Below are positions 17,808 through 25,904 of a DNA stretch of 48,498 bases, piece by piece (position 1 is the first letter of the stretch; each line of letters starts with the position of its first letter). The stretch is from the NCBI GenBank assembly GCA_016342595.1, contig JAEINY010000012.1, forward strand, positions 1 through 48,498, written 5' to 3'. This stretch comes from Marinilabiliaceae bacterium (GTDB lineage: Bacteria; Bacteroidota; Bacteroidia; Bacteroidales; Marinilabiliaceae). The notes beneath the pieces are model-generated. The model was not told the DNA's origin. It made no database searches and saw only the letters and a list, made by a program, of their open reading frames with translations. Both the position numbers and the translations under genes were made by a program.

Positions 17808-18899
17808 ATGAAAAAAAATAGTTTAAAGGGAGTAATGCTGGCTTTCTTATGTTTTTCTTGTTTTTCTTTTTCAAATATCTTGGCGCAAAACGAGGTAGAG
17901 AAAATACTGGACGAAGGGGAAGTAAAGAAGTTTACTAAAGCGGATAAATTGATTGCCAGGGGCGATGAGATCCTGGATAAAACCGTTGGCATTGAAAAAG
18001 AGATTGAAGCCCTACGAAATGCTGATGGGCGAATTAAAACCCGGAAAATTGATAAGAGAAGTAAAGCATCTGCTAAGTATAAAATGCAAGCTGCCATTTA
18101 TTACAAAGATGGTTATCATACAAAAATTAAGGTGTTAGATAAGCGTCTGAAAGCGGCAGAAAAGGCAGGCGATACTAAAGCTTCCAGTGCACGTGATGAG
18201 GTGAAGGAACTGGAGAAAAAAGCACGTAAGCAATACAATAAAGCAGAGAATTTGATTTCTTATGAAGAGGCCGTTGAAATGGTGGAGTTGGCTCAGGAAA
18301 ATCAATTAAGGGCCTTGGATGTTATGGCTAAGGCTTTAGGTGCCGCAACAGCTGTTACTGAAATACAGGAAGAGCCCGTTGCAGAAGTAATTGAAGAAAT
18401 TCCCGTTGCCATTCAGGATTCTGTTAGTGTACCGGAACCTGAAATGGAAGCAACTCAACAAACTGCCTCTGAAACAAGAGAGGAATTAGCTACTGAAGAA
18501 ACAACCGTTTCTGAAGGTGGTGTGCCTCCGGTGGGAACAAAAGCGGCTGTCGTGGCTGGAACAACTGTGGCCGTCGTGGCAGCTGCAGGTTCAGAGGAGG
18601 AAGTGCCGGTACCAGTTGAAGAACCTGTTGTGGATACGAATTTGAATGTGTTTTTCTCAATTCAGATTTTGGCGGGTAAATCCAAGATATCAGAGGCTCA
18701 GTTAGCACAAACCTATAGTGGTTCAAAAAAAATAATTGAAATGACCGGAGACGGTTGGCACCGTTATTCAATCGGGAAATTTGATTCCGTTGAAAAGGCG
18801 CGTCAGGCTCAGAAAGAAGAAGGCGTAAAAGGTTTTATCGTTGCCTATAAAGACGGAAAACGGATTTCGGTTAAAGAAGCCACTGAATTATTAAAATAG
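17808..18899 (+). CDS. Secreted SPOR-domain protein with helical N-terminal region (module copy 1)
   Basis: This 363-residue exported protein has four parts. Residues 1-26 are a signal peptide (ending ILA/QN). Residues about 30-180 are charged and helical, with coiled-coil-like Lys/Glu repeats (KVLDKRLKAAEKAGD). Residues about 185-275 are a Glu/Val/Pro/Ala-rich low-complexity linker. Residues 278-363 are a SPOR-like domain, with FFSIQILAG, GWHRYSIGKFDS and GVKGFIVAYKDGKRIS. SPOR domains bind denuded peptidoglycan glycans, so an envelope position is expected. A DUF6588 gene follows after 19 bp, and the whole pair recurs at 20009-22384. No specific function is known to me for this architecture. 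Confidence 0.85.
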   Translation: MKKNSLKGVMLAFLCFSCFSFSNILAQNEVEKILDEGEVKKFTKADKLIARGDEILDKTVGIEKEIEALRNADGRIKTRKIDKRSKASAKYKMQAAIYYKDGYHTKIKVLDKRLKAAEKAGDTKASSARDEVKELEKKARKQYNKAENLISYEEAVEMVELAQENQLRALDVMAKALGAATAVTEIQEEPVAEVIEEIPVAIQDSVSVPEPEMEATQQTASETREELATEETTVSEGGVPPVGTKAAVVAGTTVAVVAAAGSEEEVPVPVEEPVVDTNLNVFFSIQILAGKSKISEAQLAQTYSGSKKIIEMTGDGWHRYSIGKFDSVEKARQAQKEEGVKGFIVAYKDGKRISVKEATELLK

Positions 18900-18918
18900 A
18901 AACCTAAACATTCATTAT

Positions 18919-19899
18919 ATGAACAACAAATTTGTGATTCTTTTTGCATTGCTTCTGGGGTTGGGAAGTACTATGCACGCACAGAAAGAGATTATTGATT
19001 TTCTGAATGCCGGAAAGGCAGATGCGAATAAATTAGCCAATGAATATTTGCGACCATATGGGGAGATGCTCGGCGTGAATCTGAACAGCGGCTGGTATAC
19101 AACTGCCAAAGTGCACAGTGTAGCTGGTTTCGATTTTACCTTATCGACGAGCTATACAAAGGTACCTTCGGGAGGAAAGAGTTTTGATGCAGATCCAGAT
19201 GTTTTGGGACTTAAAACAGTTGTTCCAGTTGGTGATAATACTTTTGCTCCCACAATGGCAGGTAAGGAATCTGAAAGTCTTACTATGTTAAATCCTGAAA
19301 CAAATTTGACATTTGATGTACAAGGTGCAGGTGCTGATTATCTAATTACTCCCATGTTGACAGGTGCAGTAGGTTTGCCTTATGATACTGAGATTATGGG
19401 GCGCTTTATGCCTCAGGTTGATTTTGGTGATTATGGAAAAATGTATTTGTGGGGAGTTGGTGTAAAGCACTCTTTAAAAGATTACATACCGTTTGTTAAG
19501 CGTCTTCCATTCTTGCAACTTTCAGTACTGGGTGCATATACTACTTTTAATAGCTCTGTAGGAGTAGAACTTAATAAAGATGAGACAGGAACGCTTGATA
19601 TGGGAGCCAATGCCTATACCGGCCGCTTACTGCTGGGTGCCAATTTACCGGTTGTTGCTTTTTATACTGGAGTTGGTTACGGCTCTACAAAGAGTAATTT
19701 TGACGTAAAAGGGGCCTTTCCGTCGATGCCTGGAGAGGATGATGATAAGGTAAACCCCATTGCACTAGCCTACACAACCAATGGTTTTGATTTTAATGTG
19801 GGAATGCGGGTACGGTTAGCCATTTTTGCGATTCATGCCGATTATTCAGTAGGGGATTATTCAGTGATCACAGCTGGTGTGGGGATCAATTTCAGATAG
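18919..19899 (+). CDS. DUF6588 family outer-membrane protein (module copy 1)
   Basis: This 326-residue exported protein has a signal peptide of about 21 residues (ending MHAQ). After it come ADANKLANEYLRPYGEMLG and LNSGWYTTAKVHSVAGFDF, the pattern I associate with DUF6588. The remainder alternates hydrophobic and polar residues with aromatic-rich strands and ends in GVGINFR, as expected of an outer-membrane beta-barrel. It is 19 bp downstream of the SPOR gene, so co-transcription is likely, and a terminator follows at 19925. Function is unknown. Its paralog at 21371 keeps the ADYI-like N-terminal repeat and the barrel end. Confidence 0.82.
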   Translation: MNNKFVILFALLLGLGSTMHAQKEIIDFLNAGKADANKLANEYLRPYGEMLGVNLNSGWYTTAKVHSVAGFDFTLSTSYTKVPSGGKSFDADPDVLGLKTVVPVGDNTFAPTMAGKESESLTMLNPETNLTFDVQGAGADYLITPMLTGAVGLPYDTEIMGRFMPQVDFGDYGKMYLWGVGVKHSLKDYIPFVKRLPFLQLSVLGAYTTFNSSVGVELNKDETGTLDMGANAYTGRLLLGANLPVVAFYTGVGYGSTKSNFDVKGAFPSMPGEDDDKVNPIALAYTTNGFDFNVGMRVRLAIFAIHADYSVGDYSVITAGVGINFR

Positions 19900-19924
19900 A
19901 ATATTATAGAATTTACACGACATA

Positions 19925-19959
19925 AGACCTTGAGGTATCAACTTCAAGGTCTTTTTTTA
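19925..19959 (+). terminator. Rho-independent terminator after module copy 1
   Basis: AGACCTTGA (19925-19933) pairs with TCAAGGTCT (19944-19952) and is followed by a T-run. It separates the two SPOR/DUF6588 modules transcriptionally, although the second SPOR gene starts only 50 bp later. Confidence 0.88.
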
Positions 19960-20008
19960 TGCACGAATGGATGTTTTTTCGTAAATTTTCAGTGTAAAAC
20001 AGGTATCC

Positions 20009-21367
20009 ATGATTCTGAAAAGCAATTGGTATCAACTTTTTATTCGGGCAGTATCGATCTTTTTTCTTCTCTTTCCTATCAATACACGCCAAATCTTTGC
20101 ACAAGAAATGGTAGATATCCAAAAGGTTAAGTTTACTGCATCGGAACAAAATCAGATTGAAAAAGCCGATGAGCTTATTATGCGAGGTGAACGGCTCTAC
20201 TCTGAGGTTGTGGGAAAAGGTTCTGATGGAAAATCTCGCAAACATGACGGGTTCATTGGTAAATATACTCAAAAGGAAAGGGACAAGGATTTACTGGAGA
20301 GTCATTTGAGAGCCATTAGTATGTATTATGCCGGTTACAGCAAAAAGTCAAAAGTCCTGAAGAATCGGATGCAACGGTTCAAGGCTGAAAATCCTGATAA
20401 ATTCACTGAAATGAACCAGGTATTGACGATCTATGAAAAAAAGAATAGTCAGGCATCAGCTACCTACCGAAAATCACGAAGTGTTAAAACCCTGACTGAA
20501 GCAGTTAAGCTAGGAGAGAGTGCCGTTGATATGCATAAAGGACTGCAAAAAGAAATGTTTAAAAATTTGGGTAAGCTTTTGGCCGTAAAGTCTGTCGTTA
20601 CTTCTCAGCCAGTTGCTGTTGCCGAAGAGCCCGCTCCTTCAAAAGAGGTTGTTGCGCAGGATAATACGGAAGACGAGGTTGAGCCTGTACAGGCACAACC
20701 TGCTTCGGAACCCAAATCAGCTGCGGTTATTGTTCCTCCGGCAGTAGCTGTTGTTAAAGAGGGGGGAGCTGATGAATTGTATTTTTCGATTCAAATATTA
20801 GCCGGCAAAAATAAAGTGACTGATGAGCAGTTGGCGCGAGCCTATTCAGGATCAATAGCAGTATATGAAAACTATGGAGATGGATGGTATAGATATTCTG
20901 TAGGTAAATATTTGTCCTATCAGGAAGCGATGAATGCTATGCAAGCAAATAATTTGAAGGGACATCCGGTAGCTTATCAAGGGAAGAAGCGAGTTAGTTT
21001 GGTGGAGGCGAAGAAATTGTCAGAACAGGAAACGCCTGGTGTTTCAAATAAAGAGATAGTTAAGAAAGAGATCAAGCCAATTGCCATATCTGATAAACCA
21101 AAGGTAGGAGATACGTTTTTCACCATACAAATAATGGCTGATCGCAAAAAAACTGCTCCGGATCAAATTAAGCGCATCTATTCAGGTTCAATGAAAGTGG
21201 ATGAGAGGAAAGGAGATGGCTGGTTTCGCTATTCCATTGGGGTGTTTTCTACATATGAAGAAGCGGGAAGAGTGATGAAACGTGAAGGAGTAAAAGGATA
21301 TATTGTGGCTTATAGTCAATCCAAACGTATCAGCATTAGTGAGGCTAAGAAACTTCTAAGTAACTAA
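20009..21367 (+). CDS. Secreted protein with two SPOR-like domains (module copy 2)
   Basis: This 452-residue paralog of the gene at 17808 starts with a signal peptide of about 31 residues (ending IFAQE). A helical, charged region follows (EKADELIMRGERLYSEVVG), matching ADKLIARGDEILDKTVG in copy 1, then a Glu/Pro/Ala/Val linker (about 195-250). Two tandem SPOR-like domains end the protein: the first about 254-330 (LYFSIQILAGKNK, GWYRYSVGKYLS), the second about 367-450 (FFTIQIMADRKK, GWFRYSIGVFST, GVKGYIVAYSQSKRIS). The second is closest to the copy 1 domain. The 3-bp gap to the next gene implies tight coupling with the DUF6588 partner. Confidence 0.85.
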   Translation: MILKSNWYQLFIRAVSIFFLLFPINTRQIFAQEMVDIQKVKFTASEQNQIEKADELIMRGERLYSEVVGKGSDGKSRKHDGFIGKYTQKERDKDLLESHLRAISMYYAGYSKKSKVLKNRMQRFKAENPDKFTEMNQVLTIYEKKNSQASATYRKSRSVKTLTEAVKLGESAVDMHKGLQKEMFKNLGKLLAVKSVVTSQPVAVAEEPAPSKEVVAQDNTEDEVEPVQAQPASEPKSAAVIVPPAVAVVKEGGADELYFSIQILAGKNKVTDEQLARAYSGSIAVYENYGDGWYRYSVGKYLSYQEAMNAMQANNLKGHPVAYQGKKRVSLVEAKKLSEQETPGVSNKEIVKKEIKPIAISDKPKVGDTFFTIQIMADRKKTAPDQIKRIYSGSMKVDERKGDGWFRYSIGVFSTYEEAGRVMKREGVKGYIVAYSQSKRISISEAKKLLSN

Positions 21368-21370
21368 TTT

Positions 21371-22384
21371 ATGAAACAAACGCGATCACTTTTTCGATTA
21401 GTTTTAAGCTTATATCTGGGATTTCTGACTTACATTGTTCAGGGGCAAGAGGGAGTCGTGCAGTATTTGGATGTTGGAACAGTAAATGCTACGGTTTTAT
21501 CAGATAGCTATCTTTATCCGTATGCCAGCATGATTGATGCGACTTTAATTGGTGGGTGGAACATGTCACCACGTGTTCAGCGCTCGGGTAAATTTACGCT
21601 TCATGTTTTTTTAAATCAAGGATTTCGTGAGTCCGGGGATAATTTGATGAATATTGGAGATATGATTGATAATGGACAACTGGAAGGAATAACCTTAAAG
21701 GATCCTGGTCAGGCCCATGCTGCAACGGCTCCATTCAAACTAAAATCAGGTCAGGGACGGGCGGTGATGATTTATCAGGGAAACGAAGTGTTGACTCCTA
21801 ATGGCAAGGATATGGGGACTATAAGGTTGCCATCCATCAGTTTTTCCATTGGAATACCGGCCGGGACAGAAATAAGTGCAAAGTTTACGCCTCCAGTGGA
21901 TTATACAGATATAGGAGAGGCCTTGCAGTGGGGCCTGGGAGTGAAGCATTCGATTAAAAATTATTTGGGTTTCTTTCGCAATTCACCCTACCTCGAAGCA
22001 GTTGTTATGGGTACGTATGCGAATCTTAATACTGAAAGTCCAATTAGCTATCATGGTCAGACAGGCCAGTCATTGATTGTTAACGGATCAGCTCTTTCAG
22101 GTCGGATGATAATGGGATTACATTTTAATAAGGCTGATATATATGGAAGTGTTGGGTATGGTGCACGTAAAAGTGATTTTACGCTCTCAGGTACTTATGA
22201 GGATATCCCCGATGATCAGGGGGGCTTTGTGGCAGCCACTGACCCTGTTGCGATTGATTACAATTTTTCAGGGATGGAATACGAAGCCGGCATTCAATTG
22301 CGGCTTTATTTCTTAAACCTTCAAGTGTCGTATGCTTTCAGTAATTACTCTATGGTTTCCGTTGGCGCAGGAATTAGTTTTTAA
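21371..22384 (+). CDS. DUF6588 family outer-membrane protein (module copy 2)
   Basis: This 337-residue exported protein has a signal peptide of about 25 residues (ending VQGQE) and the same layout as the gene at 18919: TVLSDSYLYPYASMIDATL then GGWNMSPRVQRSGKFTLHV, a central region, FRNSPYLEAVVMGTYANLN, and a C-terminal barrel-like end, SVGAGISF. The two paralogs are clearly diverged, so the duplication is not recent. It is 3 bp downstream of its SPOR partner, and a bidirectional hairpin terminator follows. The physical pairing of SPOR and DUF6588 proteins in both copies suggests that the products work together in the envelope; this is inference. Confidence 0.8.
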   Translation: MKQTRSLFRLVLSLYLGFLTYIVQGQEGVVQYLDVGTVNATVLSDSYLYPYASMIDATLIGGWNMSPRVQRSGKFTLHVFLNQGFRESGDNLMNIGDMIDNGQLEGITLKDPGQAHAATAPFKLKSGQGRAVMIYQGNEVLTPNGKDMGTIRLPSISFSIGIPAGTEISAKFTPPVDYTDIGEALQWGLGVKHSIKNYLGFFRNSPYLEAVVMGTYANLNTESPISYHGQTGQSLIVNGSALSGRMIMGLHFNKADIYGSVGYGARKSDFTLSGTYEDIPDDQGGFVAATDPVAIDYNFSGMEYEAGIQLRLYFLNLQVSYAFSNYSMVSVGAGISF

Positions 22385-22434
22385 GCTTATTGATAGACAG
22401 GGAATATCCGTTTTAATATCATAAAGAAAAAATC

Positions 22435-22480
22435 GAAGGTCACGAATCGTATTGGATAGAAATTCGTAGACCTTCTTACA
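22435..22480. terminator. Bidirectional terminator between convergent genes
   Basis: GAAGGTCACGAAT (22435-22447) pairs with ATTCGTAGACCTTC (22462-22475) around a 14-nt loop. A T-rich tract follows on the plus strand. It lies between the DUF6588 copy 2 gene and the convergent nitroreductase gene. Confidence 0.75.
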
Positions 22481-22483
22481 TGT

Positions 22484-23017
22484 TTATTTTTTCAATGCAT
22501 TCCCATACGTGTTTTCGAATACTACTTCAGACAACTCTTTCCGTTTTTTTATCGATGGTTGGTTATTTGTTGGATAACCAATTGGTAAAAGAGCAATGGG
22601 TTCCATATGATCCGGTAATTTTAATAAATTCTTCACCTGGTCAGGGTTAAAATTGCAAATCCAACACGTTCCCAATCCTAGTTCTGTAGCCCGCAATGTC
22701 ATGTGGTCAATGGCAATAGCTGCATCAATATTGCAATGGTCTTTTTGATCAAATGAGCGTTTCCAGGATGAGTTGTGATCGCCACAGATCACAATAACCT
22801 GAGGTGCTTTTTTAAACCAATCCCGGTCATAGGATTTTGAAAGTTCTCTAAGTGCATCTTCATCTGATATTAAAATAAAAGACCAGGGTTGTTTGTTGGC
22901 AGCTGAGGGTGCCATTCTTCCTGCATCTAATACTTCAATGAGCAGGGCTTGAGGTACTTTTTGTGTTTTATAATCTCTAACGGAGTAGCGTTCCTTAAGC
23001 AATTGATTAAAATGCAT
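22484..23017 (-). CDS. Nitroreductase family protein (FMN-dependent)
   Basis: This flavoprotein of about 177 residues has the nitroreductase fold. FMN-contacting motifs are RYSVRDYK near the N-terminus, MAPSAANKQPWSFILI, and LGLGTCWICNFNP. Family members reduce nitro compounds, quinones or flavins with NAD(P)H; the substrate here is unknown. An upstream ATG at 23068 is in frame but overlaps the -7 promoter element at 23068-23075, so transcripts should start downstream of it. The ATG at 23017 (MHFNQLLKERYSVRDYK) is therefore preferred. The gene is divergent from the DUF218 gene at 23112. Confidence 0.9.
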   Translation of the reverse strand: MHFNQLLKERYSVRDYKTQKVPQALLIEVLDAGRMAPSAANKQPWSFILISDEDALRELSKSYDRDWFKKAPQVIVICGDHNSSWKRSFDQKDHCNIDAAIAIDHMTLRATELGLGTCWICNFNPDQVKNLLKLPDHMEPIALLPIGYPTNNQPSIKKRKELSEVVFENTYGNALKK

Positions 23018-23067
23018 ACCGTAAATTTTTGTAGTGAATATGGTGTTGATTTGCTTTCTTTGTAACA

Positions 23068-23098
23068 AAAATAAAATAGAGTTGGAAACTTACAAATT
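23068..23098 (-). promoter_or_regulatory. Bacteroidota-type promoter of the nitroreductase gene
   Basis: On the minus strand TTTG (23095-23098) is followed, after exactly 19 bp, by TATTTTTG (23068-23075). This matches the TTTG/TAnnTTTG consensus with ideal spacing. Transcription should begin near 23061, inside the longest open frame, which decides the start codon. Confidence 0.75.
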
Positions 23099-23111
23099 AT
23101 ATTAGACACAA

Positions 23112-23876
23112 ATGTTTTTCTTACTATCTAAAATTTTAAACATATTTATATCTCCATTTGTATGGATTTTGATCCTATGGGGACTTTCTTATTTAAAATG
23201 GTTTCGTTCCGGGAAACGGCTATTACAATGGTCGGCGGTAATTTGTTTTATTGTATTTTCCAATGGGGCACTATTTCAGTGGGTATTACGTGGCTGGGAA
23301 GGGGAGATGGTTCCAGTTAGTCAGATGGAAGATAAAGCAAAAATTGTGGTTGTTTTGGGAGGTATGACTTCATTGGATGAAGGTTCGGGACGTATTCAGT
23401 TTCATGATGCTACTGATCGTTTAATGCAGGCTTTGCTTTTATACTACAACGGATGTGTCTCTAAATTGGTTATTTCAGGTGGTTCAGCCGAAATAATGCG
23501 AGAGGAGATACCCGAGTCAGAATACTTAAAACCTTTTCTAATGAATATAGGTATTGAAGAACAGAATTTATTCATCGAAAGACGATCGCGAAATACCTAC
23601 GAAAATGCATTATACACGAAGGAGTTATTTGAGCAACAGCAGTTCGAAAAGAGAATAATATTAGTCACATCCGCTTTTCATATGCACCGAGCTAAGGCGT
23701 GTTTTGAACGACAAGGGTTTCAGGTTGAGAGCTATGCTGCTCAGTTTGTTCAAAGTACCGATCCCATTGATGTCAGAACTGTACTTATTCCATCTCTGCA
23801 TACGCTAAATACCTGGCCACTGTTGCTAAAAGAATGGATGGGGATTGTCGTATATCAGATAAAAGGATATCTATAA
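23112..23876 (+). CDS. ElyC/SanA/YdcF family membrane protein (DUF218)
   Basis: This 254-residue protein has two N-terminal hydrophobic segments (about residues 5-27 and 38-58) and a DUF218 domain. Domain motifs are IVVVLGGMTS, LVISGGSAE, RRSRNTYENALYTKE and ILVTSAFHMHRAKACFE. E. coli ElyC and SanA of this family affect envelope assembly and vancomycin resistance, and the domain fold resembles a Rossmann-like hydrolase. The most likely site of action is the periplasmic face of the inner membrane. The gene stands alone between a divergent nitroreductase and the sigma factor of uptake locus 1. Its biochemical reaction is not established. Confidence 0.9.
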   Translation: MFFLLSKILNIFISPFVWILILWGLSYLKWFRSGKRLLQWSAVICFIVFSNGALFQWVLRGWEGEMVPVSQMEDKAKIVVVLGGMTSLDEGSGRIQFHDATDRLMQALLLYYNGCVSKLVISGGSAEIMREEIPESEYLKPFLMNIGIEEQNLFIERRSRNTYENALYTKELFEQQQFEKRIILVTSAFHMHRAKACFERQGFQVESYAAQFVQSTDPIDVRTVLIPSLHTLNTWPLLLKEWMGIVVYQIKGYL

Positions 23877-23914
23877 TAAATGACGGATGTTGCTTTTTTA
23901 TATAAAAACTCTCT

Positions 23915-23922
23915 TATTTTTG
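23915..23922 (+). promoter_or_regulatory. Candidate -7 element of the sigma factor 1 gene
   Basis: TATTTTTG matches TAnnTTTG and lies 42 bp before the ATG at 23965. The upstream -33 element is weak (TTG at 23890). Confidence 0.45.
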
Positions 23923-23964
23923 TGCTGGATTAGTAAAGGGGATTAGTTTTTTCAAAGAGGTTTT

Positions 23965-24552
23965 ATGGATCTTGAAAGGGACTTGGCTGAAGGCATCCGT
24001 AATGGTAATATTGCTTCATTCGAGGAATTTTATAAGTGTTATTACAAACGTTTATTGAATTACAGCTTGATGTTTGTGGCCCAAACTGATCAGGCTGAAG
24101 ATATTGTACAGGAATCTTTTTATACCGTTTGGAATAAACGAATGGAAATTGATCCCCAACAATCCATAACGGGCTTTTTATTCCGAACCGTTAGAAATGG
24201 TTGTTTAAATAGTATCAAGCAAAAAAAAGTTCATGATAAATTTGTGGACTATAGTCTCCAGGCAGATCCCATCAATGAACTTTATTCAATTGATTTCAAT
24301 GAAGCCGGAACGGATGACCCCTTGCAACTGAATCTCTTTAACGAAATCAAGCAAGCCGTCAATCAATTGCCCGAAAAAAGGCAACATGTTTTCAAACTCA
24401 GTAAGCTCGACGGCCTTTCCCACAAAGAAATTGCACTTCAATTAGGTATTTCTGTAAAAGGAGTGGAGCGGCATATTACCATGGCGCATGAATCTCTACG
24501 CAATTCCTTAAAACACTTAAAGGTTATAGTTCTTGTGTTGCTATCCATTTAA
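23965..24552 (+). CDS. ECF RNA polymerase sigma factor (uptake locus 1)
   Basis: This 195-residue sigma-70 family protein is of the extracytoplasmic-function type that is expanded in Bacteroidota. Region 2 reads FEEFYKCYYKRLLNYSLMFV and DQAEDIVQESFYTVW. Region 4 is a helix-turn-helix, LDGLSHKEIALQLGISVKGV (about residues 151-170). It is followed by its presumed anti-sigma factor and then SusC/SusD genes. By family knowledge the SusC N-terminal STN domain contacts FecR when substrate is present and frees the sigma factor to transcribe the locus. The gene has its own TATTTTTG element upstream. Confidence 0.93.
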   Translation: MDLERDLAEGIRNGNIASFEEFYKCYYKRLLNYSLMFVAQTDQAEDIVQESFYTVWNKRMEIDPQQSITGFLFRTVRNGCLNSIKQKKVHDKFVDYSLQADPINELYSIDFNEAGTDDPLQLNLFNEIKQAVNQLPEKRQHVFKLSKLDGLSHKEIALQLGISVKGVERHITMAHESLRNSLKHLKVIVLVLLSI

Positions 24553-24653
24553 TTTCAGCTGATTGCCTTTAGATGTGAAAATAATCCAAAAAAAGATAAT
24601 TTTTTTTGTGGGGGGATTGAAACGAGGTTGTAGTTATAGTGAAGGTAAATGAA

Positions 24654-25826
24654 ATGAAGAAGCAATCAGGATATATAAAAGAGTTGGTCTGGAAGTACAT
24701 CCAGGGTGAGTCATCCGTCACTGACAAAAAAGAGTTGGGACAGTGGATCGCTCATTCGGATGAGAATAAGGCGGAATATATCAATCTTAAAGAGGAGGCT
24801 GAAACCTCGCTTATTGAATCGGGTAATGAGGAATGGACACGTTTTCTATCCAGGTACGAAATTGATAAAAAGCCAGTCAGGAGGATGCGGTTTAGTGTTT
24901 TTATGCGCTATGCTGCATCAATTGCCATAATATTGGGTAGCGCAATTTCAATATATTTGTTACAAGACAAAGGCAGCTCAAAACAGTTTGAGGCGCTGAT
25001 GACTCAAGAAGATCAAATTGATGGAAACCAAACGACTTTAAAGTTGGCTGATGGAGAAAATGTCAATATTGAAGGGGTGCACTCTACAATTGAAGTTTCT
25101 GATGATGGTAGTTCTATATTGGTAGAGAAACAAGCGAAAAATACACAGACCATTAATAAAAATGTACAGCTAAATAAGTTGGTGGTACCTTATGGGAAAA
25201 CAGCGAATCTGACATTAGCTGATGGTACGAAAGTGTGGCTAAACGCAGGAAGTCGATTGGTGTTTCCCTTAGCATTCGAAAAGAAGACCAGAGAAGTCTT
25301 TTTAGAGGGGGAAGCTTATTTTGATGTCCACCATAATGAAGATAAGCCTTTTAAAGTATTGACTAAAGATGTGAAGTTTACCGTTTTAGGAACGACCTTT
25401 AATGTTAATGCTTATTCGGATAATAGTAAAATTGAGGCTGTTTTAGTTGATGGTTCGCTTCGTGTTGAAAATAAACTGACCTTCAGTAAAAAACAAGTGA
25501 CTTTGAAGCCCGGACAGAAGAGTGCTTACAATGCCAGTGCTAAACAGATGTGGGTTGCAGATGTAGATCCGAGCTATTATACAGCTTGGAAAGAAGGGTA
25601 TATAATGATGCGTAAAAGTAGCATTACTTCTGTGGTAGAGCGATTACAACGATTTTATCACCAGGAGGTGAATATTTCAGAGGAAGTATTAAGGAAAAAC
25701 CATAAGATTACTGGAAAATTAGTGCTCACCCAGAATAAAGAACAGGCATTTGCTGCCTTATGCGAGATTACGGATATGAAATACTTTGTTCAAAATGATA
25801 CCATTTTGTTGATAGATAGGGATTAA
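24654..25826 (+). CDS. FecR-family anti-sigma factor (uptake locus 1)
   Basis: This inner-membrane regulator of about 390 residues has an N-terminal cytoplasmic sigma-binding part (residues 1-80), one transmembrane helix (about 84-103), a periplasmic FecR domain (about 180-275, with LADGTKVWLNAGSRLVFP and FLEGEAYFDVHH), and a C-terminal DUF4974-like domain resembling STN. It should hold the sigma factor at 23965 until signalled by the SusC at 25905. A GTG at 24639 lies in frame five codons upstream, but the ATG at 24654 gives a normal MKKQ start, so I use it. The gap to the sigma gene is 101 bp and is T-rich. Confidence 0.92.
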   Translation: MKKQSGYIKELVWKYIQGESSVTDKKELGQWIAHSDENKAEYINLKEEAETSLIESGNEEWTRFLSRYEIDKKPVRRMRFSVFMRYAASIAIILGSAISIYLLQDKGSSKQFEALMTQEDQIDGNQTTLKLADGENVNIEGVHSTIEVSDDGSSILVEKQAKNTQTINKNVQLNKLVVPYGKTANLTLADGTKVWLNAGSRLVFPLAFEKKTREVFLEGEAYFDVHHNEDKPFKVLTKDVKFTVLGTTFNVNAYSDNSKIEAVLVDGSLRVENKLTFSKKQVTLKPGQKSAYNASAKQMWVADVDPSYYTAWKEGYIMMRKSSITSVVERLQRFYHQEVNISEEVLRKNHKITGKLVLTQNKEQAFAALCEITDMKYFVQNDTILLIDRD

Positions 25827-25833
25827 AAGAAAC

Positions 25834-25858
25834 GGGGCATGTTCTGCCAAACATCCCC
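25834..25858 (+). promoter_or_regulatory. Hairpin in the susC 1 leader
   Basis: GGGG-ATGTT pairs with AACAT-CCCC around a short CTGCC-type loop, between the fecR stop and the susC start 47 bp downstream. There is no T-tract. A similarly placed hairpin occurs before the second susC (39915-39940), so a leader regulatory or RNA-processing role is possible. Confidence 0.4.
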
Positions 25859-25904
25859 CGCCAATGCTATAGTATAATTAAATAAATTAAAACATTTCAA
25901 ATTT

